Source: Pectobacterium sp. A5351
Lineage (GTDB): Bacteria > Pseudomonadota > Gammaproteobacteria > Enterobacterales > Enterobacteriaceae
DNA length: 64,000 nt
Direction of reading: 5' to 3'
Assembly: GCF_028335745.1 (NCBI RefSeq)
Contig: NZ_CP116477.1
Span: 868,001 to 932,000 of the forward strand
In this document: positions 47,206 to 55,541 of the stretch, piece by piece
Position numbering within the stretch: the stretch's first letter is position 1
Layout of the letters: the number at the start of each line of letters is the position of its first letter
The notes under the pieces: model-generated
What the model saw: the letters and a program-made list of their open reading frames with translations, nothing else
The model's database searches: none
Told to the model about the DNA's origin: nothing
Made by a program: the position numbers and the translations under genes

Positions 47206-47547
47206 CTATCTGGCGGTGAGTGAATGTGCGCGTTTGTGCATCGTGGTAAGGGCTGGGATGAGTAAACTAATTGCAGTTAACCCATGACCCAACTGGCACA
47301 AACTTTCTGGCGTCGATTCGCACACGTCATTATCGGCAAAGGTAATCAGCACATCGCCAATGAAATTCAGGCAATGGCAAAGTCCTGCCTGCGTTTCGGC
47401 GCAATATTCTGTGACCTGCGAGAGTTCGTCATTGTCCATGCGTGAAAAGTCCAGACGAGCCAGCGCGGCACTCATGGCGGAGTAACGGTTCTCATAATCC
47501 GGCAGTGATTGATAAGACGCGCCCGTGTTACTATCGGTGTCAGCCAT
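47206..47547 (-). CDS. Hypothetical island protein
   Basis: 113 residues from the ATG at 47547 (GAGGA 9 bases upstream; the ATG at 47562 lacks a site). The protein is mostly helical and acidic (YENRYSAMSAALARLDFSRM, ELSQVTEYCAETQAGLCHCL) with no membrane segment or catalytic motif. Such short helical proteins are common next to integrases in P4-like islands, but I cannot name a family. It is divergent from the ribbon-helix-helix gene and ended by its own terminator. Confidence 0.5.
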   Translation of the reverse strand: MADTDSNTGASYQSLPDYENRYSAMSAALARLDFSRMDNDELSQVTEYCAETQAGLCHCLNFIGDVLITFADNDVCESTPESLCQLGHGLTAISLLIPALTTMHKRAHSLTAR

Positions 47548-47645
47548 AGCATTAGTCCTCATAATGTTGTGGTCAGAAGCCCGGTTAGTGTTGGCGCACT
47601 GCCGGGCTTCGCTCTTTACTGTTGCAAAACACCATGTAATTGCGG

Positions 47646-47686
47646 TGTAATTACAACTATACCATGCTATGGAATTTGTAATTACA
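47646..47686. promoter_or_regulatory. Twin TGTAATTACA operator
   Basis: Two perfect 10-bp palindromes TGTAATTACA at 47646-47655 and 47677-47686, three helical turns apart, plus a half copy TGTAATTGC at 47635-47643. They cover the start of the small DNA-binding gene and the divergent promoter region, as expected for autoregulation. Confidence 0.65.
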
Positions 47687-47857
47687 ATGTCAAGTGAAAA
47701 AACAAAAACAGACCAGTATCAAATTCGACTGTCCCACGAGTTTCGTGCGCAATTAGAAGAGCAAGCCTATAAGGATGGCGACAAGACATTGGCTACGTGG
47801 ATAAAGCGTGTTCTGCGTAAGGAACTCCAGACGCGCGGTATTGAACCAAAAGGCTGA
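47687..47857 (+). CDS. Ribbon-helix-helix DNA-binding protein (Arc-like)
   Basis: 56 residues from the ATG at 47687, or 62 from 47669. QYQIRLSHEFRAQLEEQAYK followed by LATWIKRVLRKEL is a typical Arc/MetJ-like ribbon-helix-helix: one beta strand and two helices. Both possible starts lie within or next to the twin palindromes, so the protein probably represses its own gene and perhaps the divergent one. The short leader leaves little room for a ribosome site; translation may be weak or leaderless. Confidence 0.7.
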   Translation: MSSEKTKTDQYQIRLSHEFRAQLEEQAYKDGDKTLATWIKRVLRKELQTRGIEPKG

Positions 47858-47939
47858 ACGGTGGTTTGAGTCAGTCGATGTAGCAAATACTAACGGGTAA
47901 GAAACATTTGGCAGAATGCCCGAATGGTTTTACGACAAC

Positions 47940-47982
47940 GCTCCTGACGGGTTTTCTATCACATAGAAAGCCCGTCAGGAGC
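47940..47982. terminator. Long perfect hairpin between the RHH gene and integrase
   Basis: GCTCCTGACGGG...CCCGTCAGGAGC with the inner TTTCTAT/ATAGAAA also paired, about 20 bp of stem and a 3-base loop. It lies between convergent genes and most likely ends both transcripts. Confidence 0.7.
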
Positions 47983-47998
47983 CAACAAGCGCAGCGCG

Positions 47999-49257
47999 TT
48001 AGCCAGCCGAATGACTCCGCGCATAAATATACGGCGCGACATATCCTTCGCGGTTGACGTCCAGATAATCCGACCACCACTGCATCATTTCGATTCTGGC
48101 TTCCAGATGTTCCGCTTTATGCACGTAAGCCGCCGTACGCCGTTGCGCTCTTTGTGGCTCATCTGCCGCTCAATGGCATCCTTTGACCAGCGTCCGGACT
48201 CATTCAGGGCGCTACAGGCCATCGTTCTGAAACCATGCCCACAGATTTCGGTTTTGGTGTCGTAGCCAATCACGTGCAACGCCTTGTTGATGGTGTTCTC
48301 ACTCATCGGCTTGTTTAGCGTATGTGCGCCGGGAAAAACGAAGACCGATTCGCCGGAAAGCGCCTGAATCTGTTTCAGCAGGGCGACCGCCTGCCGTGAC
48401 AGCGGCACCAGATGTTCATCCTTCATTTTTGCGCCACGCTCTGAGAACCGCACGCCGTCTACCGCTTCGCGCTGGGCGGGCACGCTCCAGATATGCGCTT
48501 TCAGGTTGAATTCATCCCAGCGGGCAAAACGGAGTTCGCTGGAGCGCAGAAACACGTGCAGATTCAGCTCCAGCGCCAGACGGGTGAGCATCCGGCCTTT
48601 GTAGCTATCTATCTTCGCCAGCAGTTCAGGCAGGCGTTTCAGCGGCAGGGCGGGGTGATGTTGGGTCGCCACCGGGGTCACGACGCCATCTAAATCGTAA
48701 GCCGGATTGTATTTGATGACGCCCTGCTGGACGGCGTGACGCATGATTTTGGTCAGATGCTGGCGTACCCGTCCGGCGACGTCATGCACGCCTTTATCGT
48801 CAATTGTCTTAACCAACTGCGCCAGATGGCGGGTTTCAACCTGCGCGATATCCATCGCGCCAATAGCGGGGAAAACGTAGCGTTTCAGGCAGGTAAGAAT
48901 TTTATCGGCGTGGGCGTCTGACCAGAGTTTCAGGCTACTGGTGTGCCACGCCTGAGCGATATACTGAAAGGTGCGGGATTCATCAACGGCGGGGTTGTTC
49001 GCCTTGCGAAGCTGAGAAGGGCTAATGCCGGACGCCAGCAGCTTACGCGCCGCATCGCGTTTTTCACGGGCTTCCGCCAGTGTAGTTTGCGGGTAGGGGC
49101 CAAAGGCCAGACGGTTTTCTTTACCGCCGAGGCGATAGCGGAAATACCATAGCTTAGCGCCGCTGGTGGATACCGTGAGGTACAGGCCTTGCGAGTCGGT
49201 GAGCTTATAAGATTTTGCGAGAGGTTTCGCGGATCGGACTTTGCTGTCAGTTAACAT
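47999..49257 (-). pseudogene. P4-type tyrosine integrase with C-terminal frameshift
   Basis: From ATG 49257 (MLTDSKVRSAKPLAKSYKL) the frame is intact through the N-terminal DUF4102-type arm-binding region and the catalytic R (FLRSSELRFARW) and HGFRT box. After SHKERNGVR (about 48134) one base is missing: the reading turns to RLTCIKRN instead of AAYVHKAEHLEAR, which is present in another frame down to a TAA at 47999. The tyrosine of AAYVHKAE is the catalytic residue of this family, so the enzyme is probably inactive. It is adjacent to tRNA-Phe, its target. Confidence 0.85.
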
Positions 49258-49436
49258 GTGAGGGTCACTCCCGTTCATCGAACTGAATGACCCGCAATCT
49301 GACCCACAAATTCCCCGATACGAAGGGATAAATCAAAACGCATCGGAAAAGATTTTTACGCCAACTTATTGAATTACAGACACATAGGAATTGATAAGGA
49401 GGCATAAAAAAGGAAAGGTGGTGCCCGGACTCGGAA
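49222..49436 (-). repeat. Right att-type direct repeat
   Basis: Nearly identical to 32908-33120. It covers the integrase start, its upstream region and the 3' end of tRNA-Phe (GGTGGTGCCCGGACTCGG). With the left copy it bounds the second island (about 16.3 kb). Confidence 0.85.
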
Positions 49437-49494
49437 TCGAACCAAGGACACGAGGATTTTCAATCCTCTGCTCTACCGACTGAGCTATCCGGGC
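49419..49494 (-). tRNA. pheV: tRNA-Phe (GAA)
   Basis: 76 bases on the minus strand, including the encoded CCA. The acceptor stem GCCCGGA pairs with TCCGGGC, the anticodon loop holds GAA in GATTGAAAATC, and the T loop is GGTTCGATTCC. It is intact and serves as the integration site of the island on its 3' side. The name pheV is given because speC follows, as in E. coli. Confidence 0.95.
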
Positions 49495-49623
49495 AACGGG
49501 GCGCATTAAACCGTATTGGCCGCGTGGCGTCAACGGGTTTCTGTCACAAAGCGGAGCGCCTGCGCTATTTTCAGGCAATTGTATTATTTGCTAGCCGATT
49601 TCTGGCGATCCTTTCAGCACACT

Positions 49624-49750
49624 TATACCCGTCATACTTCAAGTTACATGTGCGTTGGCTGCGTTTAGTCACCCGAATCACTTACCTGAGTAAGCTCATC
49701 GGGACTCCTTTCCTTGCCGCCTGCCTGAAACTCGAATTATTTAGGGTATA
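49624..49750. repeat. YPAL-type enterobacterial palindromic repeat
   Basis: 127 bases bounded by TATACCC and GGGTATA, with interior GTCATACTTCAAGTT and CTGAAACTCGAATTATT, the hallmark of the long palindromic repeat found in Yersinia and soft-rot enterobacteria. It lies between tRNA-Phe and speC. Confidence 0.8.
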
Positions 49751-49932
49751 GTGTGATAACGTTTCTTCCTGATTCGCGCGGCATGTTTCGTTGCACTTTT
49801 TACCGTGTTGAGTACAGGCTGGATTGTTGAATTTGATGAAGAATAATGCCACTATTGCGCGGTTTTTTAACGTCTCGTTCACCTGAACGCCCCTTTAAGC
49901 GTAGTTAGCGTTAGCTAAAGAGGATCGCCGAT

Positions 49933-50064
49933 ATGTCAGATTCATTGCTCATGGTGCAAAACGCTCGCGCCAGTTTGCTGATGACGTCACTGCGCACTTC
50001 TTCTTATCCCCCCTGCGCGATTGACTTTTCTCCTCGTCGATTATCCCCTTTCACCATGCGGTGA
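49933..50064 (+). CDS. Putative leader peptide upstream of speC
   Basis: A 43-codon ORF with AGAGGA about 9 bases before the ATG. The product is not homologous by eye to SpeFL, but it has several arginines including RRLSPFTMR at its end. Directly at its stop begins an inverted repeat that overlaps a second, mutually exclusive one (50063-50123). Position, size and following hairpins suggest a regulatory leader for the ornithine decarboxylase gene 230 bases downstream. It could also be a chance ORF. Confidence 0.4.
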   Translation: MSDSLLMVQNARASLLMTSLRTSSYPPCAIDFSPRRLSPFTMR

Positions 50065-50123
50065 GGCGTTCGTTCGCTCACTGTTAGGCATGAGTAAAAA
50101 TAGAGTACGCCTCTGCTTTTACT
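50063..50123 (+). promoter_or_regulatory. Alternative hairpins in the speC leader
   Basis: GAGGCGT (50063-50069) pairs with ACGCCTC (50107-50113), followed by TGCTTTT. AGTAAAA (50093-50099) pairs with TTTTACT (50117-50123), which overlaps the T run and encloses the first right arm. Only one can form at a time, as in attenuators. Confidence 0.45.
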
Positions 50124-50295
50124 GATGTCTATCGGATGGTGCTGGCTCCAGTTTTTCCATTCTTGGCCTACAGTTGACCTGTAGGGGTCATACGCTTGTC
50201 GTTATTGATTGGCATTGTGATTGGTCGGGATTGTTATCCCTGAACGGTGTCTTCCAGGCACGTACACTTACCCTTAACCGTTTGGGTTTGGTTAC

Positions 50296-52449
50296 ATGAA
50301 ACAGTTAAAAATTGCGGCGAATGCAGCGGTTGCCACCCGTTTAATCACAACGCGCGAGATTGTCGCGTTGAGTCAGACCGACTTCACCGATGTGGCGGCG
50401 GTCGTGGTTTCGATTGAGGAAGCCCGCAGCGGCATTCTGTCGATATTGCAGCACACGGGCTTTAGTATCCCGGCGTTTGTCGAAGAGCCTGATGAGGATA
50501 AAGAGTCAGATGTTTTGCCTGCGGGCAGCGAATGGCTGATTCTTGATGACGACGGCGAGCACGCCAACGTGCTGGAACGTGCGGCGAAAGCCTATCAGGA
50601 TGCACTGCTGCCACCGTTTTTCGATACGCTGACCAAATACGTCAACATGAAAAACACGACATTTGCCTGCCCGGGGCATCAGGGCGGCCAGTTCTTCCGC
50701 AAGCACCCGGCGGGGCGTCAGTTTTTTGAGTTTTACGGCGAGAACGTGTTTCGTTCGGACATCTGTAACGCTGACGTCAAACTGGGCGATTTGCTGATTC
50801 ACGAAGGGGCGGCGAAGAAGGCGCAGAAACACGCCGCGCGCGTGTTTAACGCGGATAAAACCTATTTCGTGTTGAACGGCACGTCCTCTGCGAACAAAGT
50901 GGTGACGAATGCGCTCTTGGCGCGTGGCGATCTGGTGCTGTTTGACCGCAACAACCATAAATCCAACCATCATGGTGCGCTGATTCAGGCGGGTGCGACG
51001 CCAGTCTATCTGGAAACCGTGCGCAATCCGTTTGGCTTTATCGGCGGCGTGGATGCGCACTGTTTTGATGAAGCCTATCTGCGCAAGCTGATTGCGGAAG
51101 TTGCGCCGGAACGCGCCAACGAGCCGCGTCCGTTCCGTCTGGCCGTCATCCAGCTCGGCACCTATGACGGCACCATTTATAATGCGCGTCAGGTTGTCGA
51201 TAGCATCGGGCACCTGTGCGACTACATTCTGTTTGACTCCGCCTGGGTCGGCTATGAGCAGTTTATCCCTATGATGGAGCAGTGCTCGCCGCTGTTGCTG
51301 GATCTGAATGAAAACGATCCGGGGATTTTCGTGACGCAGTCGGTGCATAAGCAGCAGGCGGGCTTCTCCCAGACCTCGCAGATCCACAAGAAAGATACGC
51401 ATATCAAAGGTCAGCGCCGTTTCTGCAACCATAAACAGCTGAATAACGCCTTTATGCTGCACGCCTCAACCAGTCCGTTTTACCCGCTGTTCGCGGCATT
51501 GGATATCAATGCCAAAATGCACGAAGGGGCAAGCGGGCGTCGGATGTGGATGGACTGCGTGAAGCTGGGCATTGAGGCGCGTAAGCAGCTGCTGACGCGT
51601 TGTTCGCTTATCAAGCCGTTCGTACCCGTGACGGTGGGGGGCGCGCTTTGGCAGGATCATGACACGGAAATCATCGCGCAGGACGTACGCTTCTTCAACT
51701 TTGAGCCGAGCGAGAAATGGCACGCGTTTGAAGGCTATGCGGAGGATCAGTATTTTATCGATCCTTGCAAATTACTGCTGACTACGCCGGGTATTGATGC
51801 GATTAGCGGCGATTATACCGAATTTGGTATTCCGGCGACGATCCTGGCCAACTACCTGCGCGAGCACGGTATCATTCCTGAAAAATGCGATATGAACTCG
51901 ATCCTGTTCCTGCTAACGCCAGCGGAAGATGCTGCCAAAATGCAGGAACTGGTGAATGCGCTGGTGCACTTCGAAACGCTGATCGCCCGCGATGCGCCGC
52001 TGAGTGAAGTGCTGCCTAGCCTGTATCAGAAATACAAAGAGCGCTACCGTGGTTACCGGCTGCGCCGGCTGTGTCAGGAAATGCATGACTTTTACGCCCA
52101 GCACAACGTGAAAGATCTGCAAAAAGCCATGTTCCGCAAAACCGAGTTTCCGTCCGTGGTGATGCTGCCGCAGGATGCTAACAGAGAGTTTGTGCGCGGG
52201 AATATCGAACTGGTTCCTATCGCCGAAGCAGAAGGGCGTATCGCGGCAGAAGGCGCATTGCCGTATCCGCCGGGCGTGCTGTGTGTTGTGCCGGGAGAAA
52301 CTTGGGGCGGGGCGGTACAGCGCTATTTTCTGGCGCTGGAAGCGGGTATTAACCTGCTGCCGGGCTTCTCCCCGGAATTGCAGGGCGTCTATAGCGTTGC
52401 GGAAGACGATGGCAGCAAGCGCCTGTACGGTTACGTAGTAGAAGAGTAA
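50296..52449 (+). CDS. speC: Ornithine decarboxylase
   Basis: 717 residues, close to the 711 of E. coli SpeC, with high similarity throughout (TDFTDVAAVVVSIEEARSGI, FACPGHQGGQFFRKHPAG). The PLP lysine is in QSVHKQQAGFSQ (about K355). It makes putrescine from ornithine. The E. coli order pheV-speC is kept, which argues for the biosynthetic SpeC rather than the inducible SpeF. A long 5' leader with a small ORF and alternative hairpins suggests post-transcriptional control. Confidence 0.92.
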   Translation: MKQLKIAANAAVATRLITTREIVALSQTDFTDVAAVVVSIEEARSGILSILQHTGFSIPAFVEEPDEDKESDVLPAGSEWLILDDDGEHANVLERAAKAYQDALLPPFFDTLTKYVNMKNTTFACPGHQGGQFFRKHPAGRQFFEFYGENVFRSDICNADVKLGDLLIHEGAAKKAQKHAARVFNADKTYFVLNGTSSANKVVTNALLARGDLVLFDRNNHKSNHHGALIQAGATPVYLETVRNPFGFIGGVDAHCFDEAYLRKLIAEVAPERANEPRPFRLAVIQLGTYDGTIYNARQVVDSIGHLCDYILFDSAWVGYEQFIPMMEQCSPLLLDLNENDPGIFVTQSVHKQQAGFSQTSQIHKKDTHIKGQRRFCNHKQLNNAFMLHASTSPFYPLFAALDINAKMHEGASGRRMWMDCVKLGIEARKQLLTRCSLIKPFVPVTVGGALWQDHDTEIIAQDVRFFNFEPSEKWHAFEGYAEDQYFIDPCKLLLTTPGIDAISGDYTEFGIPATILANYLREHGIIPEKCDMNSILFLLTPAEDAAKMQELVNALVHFETLIARDAPLSEVLPSLYQKYKERYRGYRLRRLCQEMHDFYAQHNVKDLQKAMFRKTEFPSVVMLPQDANREFVRGNIELVPIAEAEGRIAAEGALPYPPGVLCVVPGETWGGAVQRYFLALEAGINLLPGFSPELQGVYSVAEDDGSKRLYGYVVEE

Positions 52450-52534
52450 TTACATTTCTCTTCAGACCTTTGACAAGCCTATTTACCGAATGAAAACGGG
52501 AGTAACGGAATAGAAGAGTAAAGCGTTTGCGCCA

Positions 52535-52610
52535 GGGACAAAAACGTCAGGAACGTTTTTGAACGTCGCTTGCGACGGCACTGAAAGGGTGAATCTCAGG
52601 GATGAGATTC
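52535..52610. repeat. Dispersed palindromic repeat after speC
   Basis: GACAAAAACGTC followed by GAACGTTTTTGAAC and GTCGCTTGCGAC, the same building blocks as near 2760-2800 and 54350. Noncoding. Confidence 0.5.
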
Positions 52611-52703
52611 ATATCTGCGCAATCCGAGCTTACATGGATGTACTTGCAGCGTCTTTACGATCTATCCATTACTCTCGCTCTACGGACTTTGTTAGTAACC
52701 TCA

Positions 52704-52736
52704 AACTCAGGCTCGGAAACGAGCCTGAGTTTTTTT
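52704..52736. terminator. Bidirectional terminator between speC and ansP
   Basis: AACTCAGGCTCG (52704-52715), loop GAAA, CGAGCCTGAGTT, then T run. It lies between two convergent genes and is strong for the speC strand. Confidence 0.88.
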
Positions 52737-52741
52737 CTGTC

Positions 52742-54220
52742 TTAACGCAGGCTGGAGCCCTGTTGGTTGGCGAGTTTCACCGCTTCGCGCTGCTTTTTCA
52801 GCCCGCGCCAGCCGATGATCAGCATGATCGTCAGTACCGGAATCGTCGCAATCGTCCAGGTGCCGTTCGGGTAATCAAACGCCATCAGCCCCAACACACT
52901 CACCAGAAAAGCCAGCGTCAGCCACGATGTCACGGGCGCGCCGGGCATTCTGAATGCGACCGGTTTGGCTTTCCCCTGACGAATTGCTTTACGCAGTTGC
53001 ATCTGGCACAGAATGATGAACGCCCAGGAACAGATAATGCCGAGTGAGGCAATATTCAGGACGATCTCAAATACCTGCGATGGCACCACGTAGTTCAGCA
53101 CCACGCCGATGATGTGAATGCCGACGGTCACCAAAATACCGGTATAGGGCACGGACTGCGTACTCATTTTTGACAGGAAGGCAGGAGCCGAACCGCCCAG
53201 CGACAGCGAGCGCAGAATGCGCCCCGTCGAGTACAGACCAGAGTTCAGGCTGGACAGCGCAGCGGACAGCACCACGATATTCATGATCGTGCCGATATAA
53301 GGAACGCCGAGCTTGCTGAAGAAGGTCACGAATGGGCTTTGCCCCGCCTGATAAGCGTTCCACGGCAGCAGGCAGACCAATAGCGCGACAGAGCCGACGT
53401 AGAACAGGCCGATACGCCAGATGACGCTGTTGACCGCTTTCGGCAGCACTTTCTCCGGGTCTTTACATTCGCCTGCGGTTGTCCCGATGATCTCGATACC
53501 GGCAAAGGCAAATATTACCCCCTGAACCAGCACCAGCGCGGGCAGAATCCCGTGCGGGAACAGGCCACCGTTGTCGGTAATCAGGTGCAGACCGGGCGTG
53601 TTCCCGTCCAGCGGGCTGCCCGTGCCGAGATAGACCGTGCCGACTACCAGAAAAATGGCGATGGCCGCGACCTTAATCAGCGCGAACCAGAACTCCATTT
53701 CGGCAAACCACTTCACACCAATCAGGTTCATCAGCGTGACGATGGACAGCGCCCCCAGCGCGAACAGCCACTGTGGTACATCGGCAAACGTGCCCCAGTA
53801 GTGCATGTAGAGCGCGACGGCGGTGATGTCGACAATCCCGGTCATTGCCCAGTTAAGGAAGTACATCCAGCCTGCCACGTAGGAGGCCTTTTCACCCAGA
53901 AACTCGCGCGAATACGACACAAAGCTGCCGCTGGTGGGGCGATGAACGATCAGCTCACCTAGCGCACGCAGAATGAAAAAAGAGAAGATACCGCAAACCA
54001 GATAGACCAGCGCCAGCGCTGGCCCTGCCATTTGCAGACGTGCACCTGCACCAAGAAACAAACCGGTGCCGATGGAGCCGCCAATCGCGATCATCTGTAC
54101 GTGGCGGTTGCCGATACTCTGGTGATAGCCCTTTTCGTGAAGACGTTGCTCGGCTGCATGATGCTCGCCATGAGGGGAGGAATGTTGTGTCATTGATGTC
54201 GGTGTTTTCCTGTCTGTCAC
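52742..54220 (-). CDS. ansP: L-asparagine permease (AnsP family)
   Basis: 492 residues from a GTG with AGGA upstream; a start at ATG 54193 is also possible. Twelve hydrophobic segments of the amino acid/polyamine/organocation superfamily are predicted. IGGSIGTGLFLGAGARLQMA and FSFFILRALGELIVHRPTSG are nearly the same as in E. coli AnsP, and VFEIVLN plus the tail FDYPNGTWTIATIP also match. It imports L-asparagine across the inner membrane by proton symport. It is convergent with speC. Confidence 0.88.
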   Translation of the reverse strand: MTDRKTPTSMTQHSSPHGEHHAAEQRLHEKGYHQSIGNRHVQMIAIGGSIGTGLFLGAGARLQMAGPALALVYLVCGIFSFFILRALGELIVHRPTSGSFVSYSREFLGEKASYVAGWMYFLNWAMTGIVDITAVALYMHYWGTFADVPQWLFALGALSIVTLMNLIGVKWFAEMEFWFALIKVAAIAIFLVVGTVYLGTGSPLDGNTPGLHLITDNGGLFPHGILPALVLVQGVIFAFAGIEIIGTTAGECKDPEKVLPKAVNSVIWRIGLFYVGSVALLVCLLPWNAYQAGQSPFVTFFSKLGVPYIGTIMNIVVLSAALSSLNSGLYSTGRILRSLSLGGSAPAFLSKMSTQSVPYTGILVTVGIHIIGVVLNYVVPSQVFEIVLNIASLGIICSWAFIILCQMQLRKAIRQGKAKPVAFRMPGAPVTSWLTLAFLVSVLGLMAFDYPNGTWTIATIPVLTIMLIIGWRGLKKQREAVKLANQQGSSLR

Positions 54221-54623
54221 GCATCCTGTGGCGACGCGCTTGCTATTATTATTTAAAATTAAACTATTTTATAAAATTCAAATGGTTATGTTGTTATCTG
54301 TGGCGTTTTTTTATGCCGGACATCCCTGTCCGGCACCCTTCGGGCCGTTGCTACACAACGTTGAAAAACGCTCCCGGCGTTTTTTTATGTCGGACATCCC
54401 TGTCCGGCACCCTTCGGGCCGTTGCGCCGAGCGCGGTTATCCGCATGGCAGAAAACAACGGCAGCGATGCTACCTTTTCCTGTGTGCTGTGGCAAAAAAT
54501 GGATAAAGGGAAAGTGTGTCAGAGCGTGATGGTGTGGGGCGCGTGGTACGTTCGGTGGGGAACACACGTTCCGCCCCGGTTAGGTGATCAAGACCGGGAC
54601 GGGATGCGGCATGAATGTGTTCA
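54221..54623. other. ansP-TetR intergenic region
   Basis: 400 bases without a gene. It contains two direct copies of a palindromic repeat (54307-54426) and the upstream region of ansP. A plus-strand ORF here is shadow coding through the repeats. Confidence 0.45.
54307..54426. repeat. Two direct copies of a palindromic repeat
   Basis: GGACATCCCTGTCCGGCACC with CTTCGGGCCGTTG occurs at about 54316-54352 and 54392-54425, with GAAAAACGC/GCGTTTTT between. Each copy has a CCGGACA/TGTCCGG stem. Same family as the repeats near 2750 and 52540. Confidence 0.75.
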
Positions 54624-55253
54624 TCAGGTTTTCGGTGAATCGGCCTGCGCGGCATCCTCTTCCGCCTGCCGTAAAATGGCTTTTGCAACCCACTGCGTAA
54701 CATCCTGAATGCTGTCTTCTTCCAGATGCCAGATATCTTTCAGCACCAGAAAAACCTCGGAGCCGTAAATGAGCGATAAGGCATAAATCACCCGCTGTTG
54801 TGCTTCCGGCGTGATTTTCCCTTCCAGCGGTTCGGTGGCAATTTTGAGCAGGCGTTTACGATTGCCACGCGTCAAAGGGTCCGTATGGAGGCGATTAGAA
54901 CGGCGGTCTGCCCATTGTTGTAGTGACAGATGCAGGGCGGCACGTAGCGCGCCTTCATGCTCCAGCATTCTGGGGTAAGCAAATCGCAGCAGTTCAGCCA
55001 CGCGTTCGCTGGCGTCCGGCTGTGTTGGGTGCCACGCCAGAATCGGGCCAAGACTTTCACCCACCACGGCGGAGATTAACGCACTTTGCGTCGGAAAATA
55101 ACGATAGGCCGTTGCGCGTGAAAGCTGAGCTGCGGCGGCAACATCGGTAATGGAGGGGAATATACCGTGGTCGAACATACTCATGGCGGTATCAATTAAT
55201 AAACGACGGGTTTTCGCCCGTGTTGATGTCAGTTTTTCATCCCGTTCAATCAC
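54624..55253 (-). CDS. TetR-family transcriptional regulator
   Basis: 209 residues from a GTG. The N-terminal HTH (RLLIDTAMSMFDHGIFPSIT, AAAAQLSRATAYRYFPTQSA) is typical; the C-terminal ligand domain is unassigned. It is divergent from the Tm-1-like/TIM-barrel pair, and a perfect palindrome TGAGACTTTTGTCTCA (55387-55402) sits in the shared region, so it most likely controls both. The inducer is unknown. Confidence 0.88.
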   Translation of the reverse strand: MIERDEKLTSTRAKTRRLLIDTAMSMFDHGIFPSITDVAAAAQLSRATAYRYFPTQSALISAVVGESLGPILAWHPTQPDASERVAELLRFAYPRMLEHEGALRAALHLSLQQWADRRSNRLHTDPLTRGNRKRLLKIATEPLEGKITPEAQQRVIYALSLIYGSEVFLVLKDIWHLEEDSIQDVTQWVAKAILRQAEEDAAQADSPKT

Positions 55254-55386
55254 ATAGACCTCATTGAATTTTCGGGCCGGAAGCTATCGGGCAGCACGGC
55301 GTTATCGCCAGAACTATAGCAAATTGAGTGATTCTTGTGCCACGTCAAGCTTTCTTACTGTTAATGTAATGTCGTACATAACATTT

Positions 55387-55402
55387 TGAGACTTTTGTCT
55401 CA
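55387..55402. promoter_or_regulatory. Putative TetR-family operator
   Basis: TGAGACTTTTGTCTCA, a perfect 6-bp inverted repeat with a 4-base centre, between the divergent TetR gene and its likely target operon. A related half site CAAGTCTCAA lies about 35 bases further right. Confidence 0.65.
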
Positions 55403-55541
55403 TTTGAGCGTTTAATGATTTGTCTTTCTGATACTCAAGTCTCAATATGGCGATAAATTAATCTTGTCTGTTTTTGTTTTCTTGTAATTGTCATTTATAT
55501 CAATCTGTTAATTGTTTCACTAATGGTGGGAGGGAGACCAA

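Noticed and set aside
50506-51462. 318-codon minus-strand ORF
   Set aside because: Antisense shadow of speC, His/Arg-rich low-information translation.
52559-53047. 162-codon plus-strand ORF after speC
   Set aside because: Spans a repeat, the terminator and the ansP antisense; not a protein-like sequence.
54040-54708. 222-codon plus-strand ORF
   Set aside because: It runs through the ansP 5' end antisense, two palindromic repeats and the TetR gene antisense.
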